Shown here piece by piece: positions 16,503 to 26,488 of a stretch of 64,000 nucleotides of DNA; positions within the stretch are counted from its first letter, which is position 1; the number at the start of each line of letters is the position of its first letter. The position numbers and the translations under genes are program-made. The notes beneath the pieces were generated by a model. It was not told the DNA's origin, made no database searches, and saw nothing but the letters and a program-made list of their open reading frames with translations. This DNA comes from Lachnospiraceae bacterium (GTDB lineage: Bacteria; Bacillota; Clostridia; Lachnospirales; Lachnospiraceae). The stretch covers positions 35,907 to 99,906 of the forward strand of contig SVFI01000010.1 in NCBI GenBank assembly GCA_015056905.1, in the 5' to 3' direction.

Positions 16503-18587
16503 ATGTCACAGCTTAACACATGGCCGGGCTGGGAGTGCGTCAGACAAATCGGCGCAGGAGCCTTCGGAAAAGTATATGAAATACAGCGTGAAGAATATGG
16601 AAAAGTGTACAAAGCAGCATTAAAGGTCATTACCATTCCGCAGAATCCGTCGGAAGTGCAGGATGCATACAGCGAAGGAATGGATGAGAAGAGTGTCACG
16701 AAATATTTTCACAGTTTCGTGCAAAATATTACGGACGAATTTGCGCTTATGTCCACCTTGAAAGGTCATAGTAATATCGTCTCTTATGAGGACCATATGG
16801 TAATGGAGCATGAAGATGAGATAGGATGGGATATTCTGATTCGTATGGAACTTCTTACTCCGTTGCAGATGTGGCAGAAAGAGCATCCGCTTGCGGAGCA
16901 TGATGTGATTAAACTTGGGTGTGACATTTGTCATGCGCTTCAGCTCTGTCAAAAGAGAAACATTGTTCATCGAGACATTAAGCCGGAAAATATTTTTATC
17001 AATGATTACAATGATTATAAGCTTGGTGATTTCGGAATAGCGAGAACGGTAGAAAAGACGGTGTCGAATCTTTCCAAGAAAGGAACTTACACATATATGG
17101 CACCGGAAGTATATCTCGGAAAGCCATATGGTGCAACAGCAGATATTTATTCCCTGGGTACTGTACTGTACCGTTATCTCAATGAAAATAGAGCGCCTTT
17201 TCTTCCGCTTGGAGAAATCAGATATGAAGACAGAGAGAAGGCACTGACAAAGAGGATGCAAGGGTGTGAGATTCCGCCGCCTGTTCATGGAAGTGAGGAA
17301 CTTAAATCGGTTGTATTGAAAGCTATTGCATTTGACCCGAAAGACCGTTACCAGACTGCGACGGAATTCGGTCGTGCGCTGGAAAAATGTGTTATTGAGA
17401 AGACAGAGGAGATGGAAGAATATAACGAAAATACATTACATCTTGTTACGTCGAATGTCACGATTCACGCAACCAATGCGGTGTTGCTGAATGCGGGGGA
17501 TGGAGAAAAGACGGAAATGATAAATCCGTATAAGCAACCAATAGCGGAAAGAGAAGCTGTTTCTGCCAATGATACATCCGGAAATGGGAAACTGATTGTG
17601 CTCTGCGCATTTTTGCTTCTTGTCCTTATTTTAGTTGTTGTCGGAGGAATTTCATTAATTACCAAGAATTCAAGACAGGAAGAGACAGTAAAGAAGACAG
17701 AACAGGTGTCGGTGCAGGAGCCGGATGCAGAAGAAGTGCAAGATACGCCGGAGAATGAGATTTCCGAGGACGGAACAACAGAAGAAGTTTCAGGAGAGGA
17801 AAGTTCTCTGCGGACGGAGCTTGTGTGGGTTCCGAAATCCTCTGTTAACAATATTGATTCTTATGTTTATGAATATGAATACAATGAGTACGGAAGAGAG
17901 ATTAAAGAAATGGTTTACAATCTCAGTGGAGATTTGCAGATGTGGCAGGAAGTGGAATACGATTCCGAGGGACATAAGATAATTGGTAAGTGGTATTTTG
18001 CAGATGGCAGTGATGGAATGTGGACACAGTATGAAAGAGATAGTTTGAAAGAGGAGAGAATCGAGTATAATCCGGATGGCAGTTTATACGCAAAGTATGA
18101 TGTTGTGTATGATGAGTATGAAAATGTGTTGGAGAAGACGACATACAATCCGGATGGGACGATAAAGACGATTCAGAAGTTTGGATACGATGCGCAGGGG
18201 AATAAGGTGTCTGATAAGAGATACTACGGCGATGGCACGATGTACATATGGCGTGAAATGCAGTATGACACACAAGGATGTGAGATCAGCAGAGTTGCTT
18301 ATGAGGCGGACGGAACCGTCAGCAGACGATACAAAGTAAATTATGACAGATACAACAATCCGATAGAGGTTGTGAAGTATACGGATGATCAGAGGGCTCT
18401 TGGAACATATGCACCTTGGAGTGGATTGGATGACATGGATTTTGAAAATTGCTATATGGAATATCAATATGATGAGGAAGGCAATATGCTTGAGAGAACC
18501 ATGCTCAGTCAAGATGGAGATGTCTTACGCCATACGGAATATCAATGTATGACTGCGAAATTATATGAAAATGAAATACTGGATTAA
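16503..18587 (+). CDS. Membrane Ser/Thr protein kinase with RHS/YD-like extracellular repeats
   Basis: 694 residues. The kinase domain (about 10-290) has a glycine loop IGAGAFGKVY, ATP lysine K41, catalytic HRDIKPEN (H156-N163), DFG (D176 on) and an activation-loop end GTYTYMAPEV, so it looks active. One membrane helix lies at about 363-386. The roughly 300 residues outside carry about ten short repeats alternating YxYDxxGN and YxxDGT motifs. These resemble RHS/YD repeats rather than the PASTA repeats usual for Firmicute PknB/PrkC. The Glu-rich linker (390-430) sits just outside the membrane. No phosphatase gene is adjacent; it stands alone between two terminators. Confidence 0.88.
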   Translation: MSQLNTWPGWECVRQIGAGAFGKVYEIQREEYGKVYKAALKVITIPQNPSEVQDAYSEGMDEKSVTKYFHSFVQNITDEFALMSTLKGHSNIVSYEDHMVMEHEDEIGWDILIRMELLTPLQMWQKEHPLAEHDVIKLGCDICHALQLCQKRNIVHRDIKPENIFINDYNDYKLGDFGIARTVEKTVSNLSKKGTYTYMAPEVYLGKPYGATADIYSLGTVLYRYLNENRAPFLPLGEIRYEDREKALTKRMQGCEIPPPVHGSEELKSVVLKAIAFDPKDRYQTATEFGRALEKCVIEKTEEMEEYNENTLHLVTSNVTIHATNAVLLNAGDGEKTEMINPYKQPIAEREAVSANDTSGNGKLIVLCAFLLLVLILVVVGGISLITKNSRQEETVKKTEQVSVQEPDAEEVQDTPENEISEDGTTEEVSGEESSLRTELVWVPKSSVNNIDSYVYEYEYNEYGREIKEMVYNLSGDLQMWQEVEYDSEGHKIIGKWYFADGSDGMWTQYERDSLKEERIEYNPDGSLYAKYDVVYDEYENVLEKTTYNPDGTIKTIQKFGYDAQGNKVSDKRYYGDGTMYIWREMQYDTQGCEISRVAYEADGTVSRRYKVNYDRYNNPIEVVKYTDDQRALGTYAPWSGLDDMDFENCYMEYQYDEEGNMLERTMLSQDGDVLRHTEYQCMTAKLYENEILD

Positions 18588-18592
18588 ATAAA

Positions 18593-18622
18593 GCGGTGGA
18601 CGATGTTCCACCGCATTATTTT
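18593..18622 (+). terminator. Rho-independent terminator of the kinase gene
   Basis: GCGGTGGA (18593-18600) pairs with TCCACCGC (18607-18614) around a 6-nt loop, followed by ATTATTTTT. Confidence 0.85.
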
Positions 18623-18733
18623 TGTAATTCATTCCATGAAACAGGTTGTTTGTCCGTGAAGTGCATTTTGGCGAACAGAATAATTTATATTTATCTCAGG
18701 TGGTAACACAAATAAATTTCAGGAGGTAAATAT

Positions 18734-21088
18734 ATGGAAAGACATTTAAAGAGAACGCTAAAAACAACATTAGCATCGGTCGTGCTTGCATTTGTAATGT
18801 CGATGTCATTTTGCGTGGCGGTAAAAGCGGGCCCGGCCGATGACCTCGTTTCTGTTGCAAATGCACAGGAAGGAAAAAAGGCGGCAAACTATGGATTTAC
18901 CAGCAACTGGTGCGCGTGGTTTGTGGAGTGGTGCGGAAACCAGGCGGGATTGTACAGCAAAGGAATGTTTCCGGCGAATAAGTCATATGGAAGGGTGACT
19001 GAGCTTTGTAATTGGTTTCTTGATAACAACAAGGGGACTGCATATTATGCATTGCCGGGAGAATTGCATACGAGCAAAAACTCGCAAAAAATTTCAAAAA
19101 GTAGTTTTACTCCGCGAAAAGGGGATTTGATTTGCTTTACATGGAATGGGAATTATTATGAAAGATTTGACCATATCGGTATTGTGACTGCATACAGCAA
19201 CGGGACAGTTTATTACACACACGGCAATTCGGGAAGTACCGGGAGTTACGCGACAAACTATGTAAGAGTTAACACAGCAGTATCAAGAACAAATAGTGCC
19301 ATTGCGGCTTATATCAGGCCGAATTACGGTGGTTCTCCCGCTGTAAATCAGGATCCTGTTTTTAACCTGGAAAGGATCGAAGGCGGAGCCGGTAAAGTGA
19401 CGGTTGTCGGATGGTGTTTTGACCCGGACAATCCTTCTGCTTCCCTTCCGGTTCATGTGTATGTCGGAGGTTACAGTTCGACAGCAGGCGCGGAAGGCAA
19501 TGGGGATATTGTAGCAAATGTCTACCGCCCGGATGTCAACGCCGCATACGGGATTACAGGAAATCATGGTTTTTCCGTAACATTTGATACAAACAAGAGG
19601 GGGAATCAGATTGTTTCGGTTTATGCGATTAATACACCGACAGGATACAATCCGACCATCGGATATAAAACAGTCAATATCACAGAACCCTATAAGCTAA
19701 CATTTAATAAAAGTTCAGTTAACGTAAATGAAAATGCAACAACCAGTCTGGTTGTCGGTTACGGCGGTGAAAACATCAACTTTATGAATGCTGTTTGGGA
19801 AGGGACGACAGACATCGCCGATGTCAGCTGGGGAGCAAACAATGGTTCGGCACAGACGCAGGAAATTGTAATTAAGGGGAAAAAGGCAGGAAGTAAAAAG
19901 CTGAAGGTACAGTTGCTCGATGCTAACCAGAAAGAAGTGTATGCAAAGAGTATTACAATAACTGTCAATCATGTTCATAACTACACGACAAAGAAAGTGA
20001 CGAAACAGGCAACGTGTACGGCGAACGGAATCAGGAGTACCTATTGTGCCTGCGGAGCGGTATCGTCAGTGACGGAAACCATCCCGGCTACGGGACACAA
20101 AGGCGGAACAGCGACATGTACAGCGAAGGCAAAGTGTACTGTTTGTAATGCAAGTTACGGAGATTATAAAGCGCACAGTTACAATACAACATGGACCATC
20201 GATAAAAAGGCGACCTGTGAAACGGCGGGAAGTAAATCGCATCATTGCAAAAATTGCAGCGCAAAGAAAGATGTCACCATAATTGCGGCTACGGGACACA
20301 AAGGCGGAACAGCGACATGTACAGCGAAGGCAAAGTGTAGTACATGTGGAAAGTCCTATGGTGAACTTAAAGAACATAAATACGAGGACGGAAAGTGCAT
20401 TACGTGCGGTGCAAAGACAGAAGCGAGTCGTGATGATGAGGATGAAGAGGATTATGATTATGATGAGGAGGAAGACGATTACGACGAAAACGAAGAGCCT
20501 GTGATGGAGGTGGAAATAGGAGATATACTTGAAGATGAGGAAACGGGTGTATCCTATGAGGTGACAGGTTTGGGAGCAACAAATACAGTTGAATATCTCG
20601 GCTCGATGAAGAAAGCAAAAGTAGTAAGTATTCCGAATCAGGTTAAGCTGGAAGGTGTAATATATAAAGTTACATCCATTGCGGAAGGTGCGTTTGCAAA
20701 TAATAAAAAGGTGACAAAAATTGTAGTGGGCAATAATGTTGTAAAAATCGGAGCCAAAGCGTTCAGTAAGTGCAAAAATTTAAAGAATATGACAATGGGA
20801 AGCAGTGTACAGTATATCGGAGCCAAAGCATTTTACGGGTGCAGTAAATTGACGAAGATAACGATTCCTGCAAATGTAAGCAAGATCGGGAAGGCGGCAT
20901 TCTACGGATGTAGAAAACTGAAATCTATTACAATTAAAAGCAAAAATCTTACAACCACTAATGTGGGAGCAAAGGCATTTAAGTACATTTACAGCAAAGC
21001 TAATATAAGGGTTCCGGAAGATAAGAAGAGTGAATATAAGAAACTTTTACGCAAGAAAGGGGCTACAGCGAAGGTAAAGGTAAAATAA
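18734..21088 (+). CDS. Secreted CHAP amidase fused to BspA-type repeats
   Basis: 784 residues with a strong AGGAGG site. A signal peptide (1-32) is followed by a CHAP domain (about 33-195). Its catalytic Cys60 lies in NWCAWFVEWC, His147 in RFDHIGIV, and THGN in the third motif, indicating a peptidoglycan amidase or endopeptidase. A beta domain (about 205-315) and an Ig-like domain (about 320-408) follow. Next are His/Cys-rich repeats (about 410-560) of the type HxxxxxxxxxATCTxxG...CxxCG, which recur in the giant proteins downstream. An acidic Asp/Glu/Tyr linker (about 565-595) leads to LRR_5 repeats and a Lys-rich tail. It is probably a wall-associated hydrolase displayed by its repeats. Confidence 0.88.
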   Translation: MERHLKRTLKTTLASVVLAFVMSMSFCVAVKAGPADDLVSVANAQEGKKAANYGFTSNWCAWFVEWCGNQAGLYSKGMFPANKSYGRVTELCNWFLDNNKGTAYYALPGELHTSKNSQKISKSSFTPRKGDLICFTWNGNYYERFDHIGIVTAYSNGTVYYTHGNSGSTGSYATNYVRVNTAVSRTNSAIAAYIRPNYGGSPAVNQDPVFNLERIEGGAGKVTVVGWCFDPDNPSASLPVHVYVGGYSSTAGAEGNGDIVANVYRPDVNAAYGITGNHGFSVTFDTNKRGNQIVSVYAINTPTGYNPTIGYKTVNITEPYKLTFNKSSVNVNENATTSLVVGYGGENINFMNAVWEGTTDIADVSWGANNGSAQTQEIVIKGKKAGSKKLKVQLLDANQKEVYAKSITITVNHVHNYTTKKVTKQATCTANGIRSTYCACGAVSSVTETIPATGHKGGTATCTAKAKCTVCNASYGDYKAHSYNTTWTIDKKATCETAGSKSHHCKNCSAKKDVTIIAATGHKGGTATCTAKAKCSTCGKSYGELKEHKYEDGKCITCGAKTEASRDDEDEEDYDYDEEEDDYDENEEPVMEVEIGDILEDEETGVSYEVTGLGATNTVEYLGSMKKAKVVSIPNQVKLEGVIYKVTSIAEGAFANNKKVTKIVVGNNVVKIGAKAFSKCKNLKNMTMGSSVQYIGAKAFYGCSKLTKITIPANVSKIGKAAFYGCRKLKSITIKSKNLTTTNVGAKAFKYIYSKANIRVPEDKKSEYKKLLRKKGATAKVKVK
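20085..20138 (+). repeat. 54-bp exact direct repeat, copy 1
   Basis: Identical to 20286-20339, starting CGGCTACGGGACACAAAGGC. It encodes the ATGHKGGTATCTAKAKC part of two His/Cys units 201 bp apart. Identity at wobble positions points to recent duplication or conversion. Confidence 0.85.
20286..20339 (+). repeat. 54-bp exact direct repeat, copy 2
   Basis: Second copy of the repeat at 20085-20138, in the same reading frame (spacing 201 bp, 67 codons). Confidence 0.85.
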
Positions 21089-21137
21089 AACTTTACAAAA
21101 CTTTAATCCTTGTGTCGGTTATTTCACAGAATTCATA

Positions 21138-21166
21138 TTGATTTTGACATTTCAAATCTATATAAT
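21138..21166 (+). promoter_or_regulatory. Predicted promoter of ftsH
   Basis: TTGATT (21138-21143), 17 bp, TATAAT (21161-21166), 39 bp before the ATG. No clear terminator was seen between the preceding gene and this promoter. Confidence 0.65.
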
Positions 21167-21205
21167 GATAACATGCTGTGAATAGGGCAAAAGCGAGGAG
21201 AAAAA

Positions 21206-23353
21206 ATGGAAAATCAGAATTATCAGGGACCGGGCGGAAACGGCCAGGGACCGCAAAATGGAAATAATAACAATAATAATGGAAATAACGGCAATGGGGA
21301 ACCGCCGAGACGTCAAAGTATCATGCTGTTCCTCATTGCAGCACTTATTACTCTGCTCGGAATGAGTTTCTTTATGGGCAATCTCGGGGGCTCTTCAAGT
21401 GAGGAGATCTCATACAATGCTTTCCTTGATATGGTAGAGGAAGGAAAGGTTGAGAAGGTATTAATTACACCGGACGAAATTCAGATTACACCGAAGGAAG
21501 AGAAGAAGGAGGAACCTTCACAGATTAATCCGTTCCTTCCGTATGCGCAGGATGCACCATCCAAGATGTATTATACGGGTGTTGTGGAAGATGACAATTT
21601 GGCTTCATTTTTGAAGAAACATGGCGTGGAGTTTTCCCAAATGATACCGGATGATACGAGTTGGCTGTTGTCTATTTTGCTGACTTATGTTCTGCCGATT
21701 GTTCTTGTCTGGGTGCTTTTGAGTTTTCTGTTCCGCAAGATGGGTGGCGGTGGAGCTATGGGCGTCGGAAAGAGCAATGCCAAAGTGTATGTGCAGAAAG
21801 AGACCGGTGTGACGTTCAAGGATGTAGCCGGACAGGATGAAGCAAAGGAGTCTTTGCAGGAGGTTGTTGATTTTCTTCATAATCCGGGTAAATATACCAA
21901 AATCGGTGCCAAGCTTCCGAAAGGGGCGCTTTTGGTAGGACCTCCGGGAACGGGTAAAACCCTTCTGGCAAAAGCGGTTGCGGGAGAGGCGAATGTTCCG
22001 TTCTTTTCATTGGCAGGTTCCGACTTTATTGAGCTCTATGTCGGTGTCGGTGCTTCCCGTGTCAGAGATTTGTTTAAAGAGGCGACCAAAAATGCGCCGT
22101 GTATTATTTTTATCGATGAGATTGATGCGATTGGACGCAGCCGTGATTCCAAGTACGGCGGCGGTAACGAAGAGCGTGAGCAGACATTAAACCAGCTTTT
22201 GGCGGAGATGGATGGATTTGATACTTCCAAAGGTATTTTGATTCTCGGCGCAACGAACCGACCGGAAATCTTGGATAAAGCGTTGCTTCGCCCGGGACGA
22301 TTTGACCGGCGTGTTATTGTGGACAAACCGGATTTGAAAGGCCGTGAGGATGTTTTAAAAGTACATTCCAAAGGCGTCAGCATGGATGAGACGGTTGACC
22401 TTCATGAGATTGCGCTTGCAACGAGCGGGGCTGTCGGTTCTGACCTTGCCAATATGATTAACGAAGCAGCGATTAATGCTGTTAAAAAGGGACGCAAAGC
22501 GGTTTGCCAGAAAGATTTGTTTGATGCGGTAGAAGTGGTTCTTGTCGGAAAAGAGAAGAAGGACCGCATTATGAGTAAGGAAGAGCGTAAGGTTGTGTCT
22601 TATCATGAGGTTGGTCATGCGCTCATCAGTGCCCTGCAGAAAAACTCCGAACCGGTACAGAAAATTACAATCGTTCCGCGTACAATGGGAGCACTGGGAT
22701 ATGTTATGCATGTTCCGGAGGAAGAGAAATACCTCAATTCCGAAGCGGAACTTCACGATATGATTGTAGGTCTTCTCGGAGGTCGTGCAGCTGAGGAACT
22801 GGTGTTTGATACCGTGACAACAGGTGCATCCAATGATATTGAGAGGGCGACGAACATTGCACGTTCTATGGTGACACAGTATGGTATGAGCAAGAAATTC
22901 GGCCTTATCGGATTGGAGTCTATCGAGAGCCAGTATCTTGACAGACGTGCGGTTCTCAACTGTTCGGACGTAACTGCGTCCGCCGTGGATGAAGAAGTGA
23001 TGAACATCCTCAAAAAGTGCTATAAGGAAGCTAAGAAGTTACTTCGCGACAACCGTAAACTTATGGATAAGCTTGCGGAGCACCTGATTGAAAAAGAGAC
23101 GATTACCGGTAAAGAATTCATGGAAATTTACCGCAAAGAAAAAGGGCTTCCGGAGCCGGAGGAGAAGAAAGAGACCGAAACGGAAAAGGATGAAGCGACT
23201 ATTGAGGAAACAGTCGTGGAGGAGAGGGTCGTTCCCGAGGAGTCAGTAAGAGAGCCGGAGGAGGAAGAGTCGGAAGAGTCAGTAAGTGAAGCGGAGGAAG
23301 TAGAGTCGGAAGAGCTGATGAGTGAGTCCGAAGGGACCGAAAAAGAATCATAA
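21206..23353 (+). CDS. ftsH: ATP-dependent zinc metalloprotease FtsH
   Basis: 715 residues. An Asn/Gly-rich cytoplasmic start (1-37) precedes membrane helix 1 (about 39-61), an external region, and helix 2 (about 152-176). The AAA domain has Walker A GPPGTGKT (about 246), Walker B IIFIDEIDAIG and the SRH ATNRPEILDKALLRPGRFD. The zinc site HEVGH is at about 467-471. The enzyme removes misassembled membrane proteins and some regulators. The last 75 residues form an unusually long, Glu/Ser-rich low-complexity tail with ESEESV/ESEELM repeats. It is a single-gene unit with its own promoter and terminator. Confidence 0.97.
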   Translation: MENQNYQGPGGNGQGPQNGNNNNNNGNNGNGEPPRRQSIMLFLIAALITLLGMSFFMGNLGGSSSEEISYNAFLDMVEEGKVEKVLITPDEIQITPKEEKKEEPSQINPFLPYAQDAPSKMYYTGVVEDDNLASFLKKHGVEFSQMIPDDTSWLLSILLTYVLPIVLVWVLLSFLFRKMGGGGAMGVGKSNAKVYVQKETGVTFKDVAGQDEAKESLQEVVDFLHNPGKYTKIGAKLPKGALLVGPPGTGKTLLAKAVAGEANVPFFSLAGSDFIELYVGVGASRVRDLFKEATKNAPCIIFIDEIDAIGRSRDSKYGGGNEEREQTLNQLLAEMDGFDTSKGILILGATNRPEILDKALLRPGRFDRRVIVDKPDLKGREDVLKVHSKGVSMDETVDLHEIALATSGAVGSDLANMINEAAINAVKKGRKAVCQKDLFDAVEVVLVGKEKKDRIMSKEERKVVSYHEVGHALISALQKNSEPVQKITIVPRTMGALGYVMHVPEEEKYLNSEAELHDMIVGLLGGRAAEELVFDTVTTGASNDIERATNIARSMVTQYGMSKKFGLIGLESIESQYLDRRAVLNCSDVTASAVDEEVMNILKKCYKEAKKLLRDNRKLMDKLAEHLIEKETITGKEFMEIYRKEKGLPEPEEKKETETEKDEATIEETVVEERVVPEESVREPEEEESEESVSEAEEVESEELMSESEGTEKES

Positions 23354-23360
23354 GATGACG

Positions 23361-23405
23361 ACGGGGTATAGGAGATTGCAAACTTCTCTCCATACCCCGT
23401 TTTTT
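23361..23405 (+). terminator. ftsH terminator built on a GGGTAT pair
   Basis: ACGGGGTATAGGAG (23361-23374) pairs with CTCTCCATACCCCGT (ending 23400), with small internal mismatches, followed by six T. It is also the first unit of the repeat array described at 23361-23521. Confidence 0.8.
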
Positions 23406-23521
23406 ATAGCAAAACAGCAATTTTTAATGTGAAAAGGGTATATGGTTTCCGAAAGAGTCTCTCATACCCCGGTTTGAGTAAAATCAGGGTATTTATGGAA
23501 GAAAAAAGTCGTTGATACCCC
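23361..23521. repeat. Array of three GGGTAT...ATACCC inverted pairs
   Basis: Three successive inverted pairs with near-equal span: 23363-23398, 23436-23469 and 23487-23520. The right arms of the first two share CTCTC(C)ATACCCCG. The same arms recur at 59851-60040. Only the first pair has a T run, so the array is more than one terminator. The rest of the 259-bp ftsH-uvrC gap is AT-rich without an obvious promoter. Confidence 0.65.
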
Positions 23522-23612
23522 ACGGGAAACTTTCATAGAGAGCGCACTTAAGAGAACGGAAATATCCATAGAAAGCCCTCAAAAAAGCAGGAAGATCACA
23601 AGAGGATTTCTT

Positions 23613-25478
23613 ATGTTCGATATCAAAGAAGAACTGAAAAAGCTTCCGGGTAGTCCGGGCGTGTATCTGATGCGCGATGCAAAAGATACCATTATATATG
23701 TCGGCAAGGCGATTAACTTAAATCGTCGTGTGCACTCCTATTTCAGGGAGAGTACGAAAAAGTCGCCGAAGATTCAGAAGATGGTCAGTCTGATTGATCA
23801 CTTTGAATATATATTGACGGATTCAGAGCTGGAAGCACTTGTTCTGGAGAACAATTTAATCAAAGAATATCGTCCGAAGTACAACACAATGCTCAAGGAC
23901 GATAAAACTTATCCGTACATTAAAGTGACGCTCGGGGAGGAATTCCCGAGAGTCCTTTTTTCGCGTTTGATGAAAAAAGACAAATCCAAATATTTCGGGC
24001 CGTTTACAAGTGCAGGGGCGGTTAAGGATACGATAGACTTAATTTGCAAGCTTTATAGAATCCGCACATGTAATCGTCAAATGGGAAAAGAAGGACGCGC
24101 CTGCTTAAACTATCATATGAACCAGTGTGCAGCGCCGTGTGTGGGTAATATTTCGAAAGAGGAATACGCAGAAAATGTCAAGAAAGCGCTTGAGTTTCTG
24201 AACGGAAACTATGCTTCGGTGCTGAAAGATTTGGAAGCCAAGATGCAGGAAGCTTCGGACAATATGGAGTTTGAGGAGGCCATCCGTTACAGAGATTTGA
24301 GAAACAGTGTACTTGCAGTTGCACAGAAGCAGAAAATTACGGACGCGGGCGGCGAGGACAAAGACGTTGTCGCGCTGGCGAAAGATGAAAAAGATGCGGT
24401 TGTGCAGGTGTTTTTTGTGCGCGACGGTAAGCTGATCGGAAGAGAACATTTTTATATGACAAATGTGTCGGATAACACAGAAAATGAAGTGCTCGAGAGC
24501 TTTATCAAACAGTTTTATGCAGGAACACCATACCTGCCAAAGACGATTATGCTCTCGTGCGAGATAGAGGAGACAGAGCTTTTGCAGGAATGGCTTTCAG
24601 GCCGGAAGGGATCCAAAGTCCGCATTACGGTTCCGAAAATCGGAAGCAAAGAAAAGCTCGTGGAGCTGGCAGGAAGAAATGCTGCGCTCATTCTCGGACA
24701 GGATAAGGAACGTATCAAGAGAGAGCAGGAGCGTACAACAGGAGCAGTTGCACAGATTGCAGAGCTGGTTGGACTCTCTGATGTACACCGTATTGAGGCG
24801 TATGATATTTCCAATATCAGCGGATTTGAGACGGTTGGTTCGATGATAGTGTATGAGGATGGAAAGCCGCGCCGAAGTGACTACCGCAAGTTTAAAATAA
24901 AGACGGTGGCAGGAAGTGACGATTACGCGAGTATGCGTGAAGTGCTTACACGTCGCTTTGAGCATGGTCTGAGTGAGAGGGAAGAAAATCTGGAAAAGGG
25001 GAAGGACGACATGTTCGGAAGCTTTACCAAGTTCCCGGATTTGCTTCTTATGGACGGAGGAAAAGGGCAGGTCAACATTGCCAAAGAGGTGCTTGATAAG
25101 CTTGGCATTGTCATTCCGGTCTGCGGAATGGTAAAGGATGACAATCACAGGACGAGAGGGTTGTACTATGAGAATGTTGAGCTTCCGATTGACACGCATT
25201 CGGAAGGTTTTAAACTGATTACACGTATTCAGGACGAGGCGCACCGCTTTGCAATCGAGTATCACAGGTCGCTTCGCCGCAAGACGAATGTAAAGTCCGT
25301 GCTTGATGAGATTAAGGGAGTCGGTCCGGCGCGAAGAAAAGCACTTATGCGCCATTTTGATTCTATTGCCCATATCAAGGCGGCGACGGTGGAGGAGTTG
25401 TCGGAGATTCCGGAGATAAATGAAAACTGCGCAAGGGAAATTTACGCTTTTTTTCATGACACAAGTATGTTAGAATAA
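23613..25478 (+). CDS. uvrC: UvrABC excinuclease subunit C
   Basis: 621 residues, the usual family length. The GIY-YIG nuclease domain (about 14-95) starts [19 protein letters not shown] cysteine cluster ([20 protein letters not shown]) is followed by the UVR motif that binds UvrB (about 200-235). The RNase H-like endonuclease domain has [10 protein letters not shown] (about 390) and [11 protein letters not shown]. The C-terminal helix-hairpin-helix pair has [16 protein letters not shown]. It makes both incisions in nucleotide excision repair. The SD is AAGAGGA. It probably starts an operon, since hprK begins 40 bp after its stop. Confidence 0.97.
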   Translation: MFDIKEELKKLPGSPGVYLMRDAKDTIIYVGKAINLNRRVHSYFRESTKKSPKIQKMVSLIDHFEYILTDSELEALVLENNLIKEYRPKYNTMLKDDKTYPYIKVTLGEEFPRVLFSRLMKKDKSKYFGPFTSAGAVKDTIDLICKLYRIRTCNRQMGKEGRACLNYHMNQCAAPCVGNISKEEYAENVKKALEFLNGNYASVLKDLEAKMQEASDNMEFEEAIRYRDLRNSVLAVAQKQKITDAGGEDKDVVALAKDEKDAVVQVFFVRDGKLIGREHFYMTNVSDNTENEVLESFIKQFYAGTPYLPKTIMLSCEIEETELLQEWLSGRKGSKVRITVPKIGSKEKLVELAGRNAALILGQDKERIKREQERTTGAVAQIAELVGLSDVHRIEAYDISNISGFETVGSMIVYEDGKPRRSDYRKFKIKTVAGSDDYASMREVLTRRFEHGLSEREENLEKGKDDMFGSFTKFPDLLLMDGGKGQVNIAKEVLDKLGIVIPVCGMVKDDNHRTRGLYYENVELPIDTHSEGFKLITRIQDEAHRFAIEYHRSLRRKTNVKSVLDEIKGVGPARRKALMRHFDSIAHIKAATVEELSEIPEINENCAREIYAFFHDTSMLE

Positions 25479-25518
25479 ATTGGATAGACGCGTATTTTTT
25501 ACAAAAAGGAGAGGGATT

Positions 25519-26460
25519 ATGGCAAGTATCAGTCTGAACAAGATTATTGAGAGATTTAAATTGGAAAATCTGACACCTGAGATTGACACGAAAGGTATTA
25601 AAATCAGCCAACCGGACATTAACCGCCCGGCGCTTCAGCTCGCAGGTTATTTTGAACATTATGAGGCAACACGTCTGCAGATTATCGGATTTGTAGAGTA
25701 TACGTACATGAATGGACTCACACAGGAACGCAAGGAAGAGATTTTTGAGAGACTTCTCTCTAATCCGATTCCGGTGATTGTATTTTGCCGTGAACTTCAG
25801 CCGGACCCGCTTTTCCTTAAAAAATCAGTAGAGCATGGTATTCCGCTTCTTATGACGAAGAAGGCAACTTCCGCTTTCACGGCAGAAGTGATTCGCTGGC
25901 TCAACGTACAGCTTGCACCATGTATTTCCGTACACGGCGTACTTGTCGATGTTTACGGTGAGGGTGTTCTTATTACGGGAGAGAGTGGTATCGGTAAATC
26001 CGAGGCAGCACTTGAACTTGTTAAGCGTGGTCATCGTCTTGTGACGGACGACGTTGTGGAAATTCGCAAAGTCAGTGACGATACGCTGGTTGGTTCGGCA
26101 CCGGATATTACCAAGCATTTTATCGAGTTGCGCGGTATCGGAATCACGGATATCAAGACGATGTTCGGTGTATCCAGCGTTAAGGAGACAAGCCAGATTG
26201 ACCTTGTGATTCACTTGGAGGACTGGAGTAAAGAAAAAGAATATGATCGCCTCGGACTTGAGGAGGAGTTTGTGGATTACCTCGGCAACAAGGTGGTTTC
26301 CCACACAATTCCGATTCGACCGGGACGTAACCTTGCGCTGATTTGTGAGACGGCGGCTGTAAATCACCGTCAGAAAAAGATGGGTTACAACGCAGCGCAG
26401 GAGCTTTACAAGAGAGTGCAGGAATCGCTTACCAAGCGCAGAGAAGAAGACGAAGCGTAA
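25519..26460 (+). CDS. hprK: HPr kinase/phosphorylase
   Basis: The start at 25519 (MASISLNKII) was chosen because AAAAGGAGAGG precedes it; the frame is open 39 bp further upstream without a site. 313 residues, normal length. The P-loop GESGIGKSE is at about 154-162. The HprK signature ELRGIGITDIKTMFG and the C-terminal HLEDWSKEKEYDRLG are present. The enzyme phosphorylates Ser46 of HPr/Crh with ATP and reverses it with phosphate, linking glycolytic state to CcpA-type catabolite control. A protein with a suitable Ser46 target is encoded 3.8 kb downstream in the same gene run. Confidence 0.97.
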   Translation: MASISLNKIIERFKLENLTPEIDTKGIKISQPDINRPALQLAGYFEHYEATRLQIIGFVEYTYMNGLTQERKEEIFERLLSNPIPVIVFCRELQPDPLFLKKSVEHGIPLLMTKKATSAFTAEVIRWLNVQLAPCISVHGVLVDVYGEGVLITGESGIGKSEAALELVKRGHRLVTDDVVEIRKVSDDTLVGSAPDITKHFIELRGIGITDIKTMFGVSSVKETSQIDLVIHLEDWSKEKEYDRLGLEEEFVDYLGNKVVSHTIPIRPGRNLALICETAAVNHRQKKMGYNAAQELYKRVQESLTKRREEDEA

Positions 26461-26488
26461 GGGAATAAACATATAAGGAGACATAAAA

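Noticed and set aside
24597..25457. Long open frame on the minus strand inside uvrC (about 286 codons)
   Set aside because: It lies wholly opposite a certain gene, has no ribosome binding site and a composition typical of a reverse-strand shadow.
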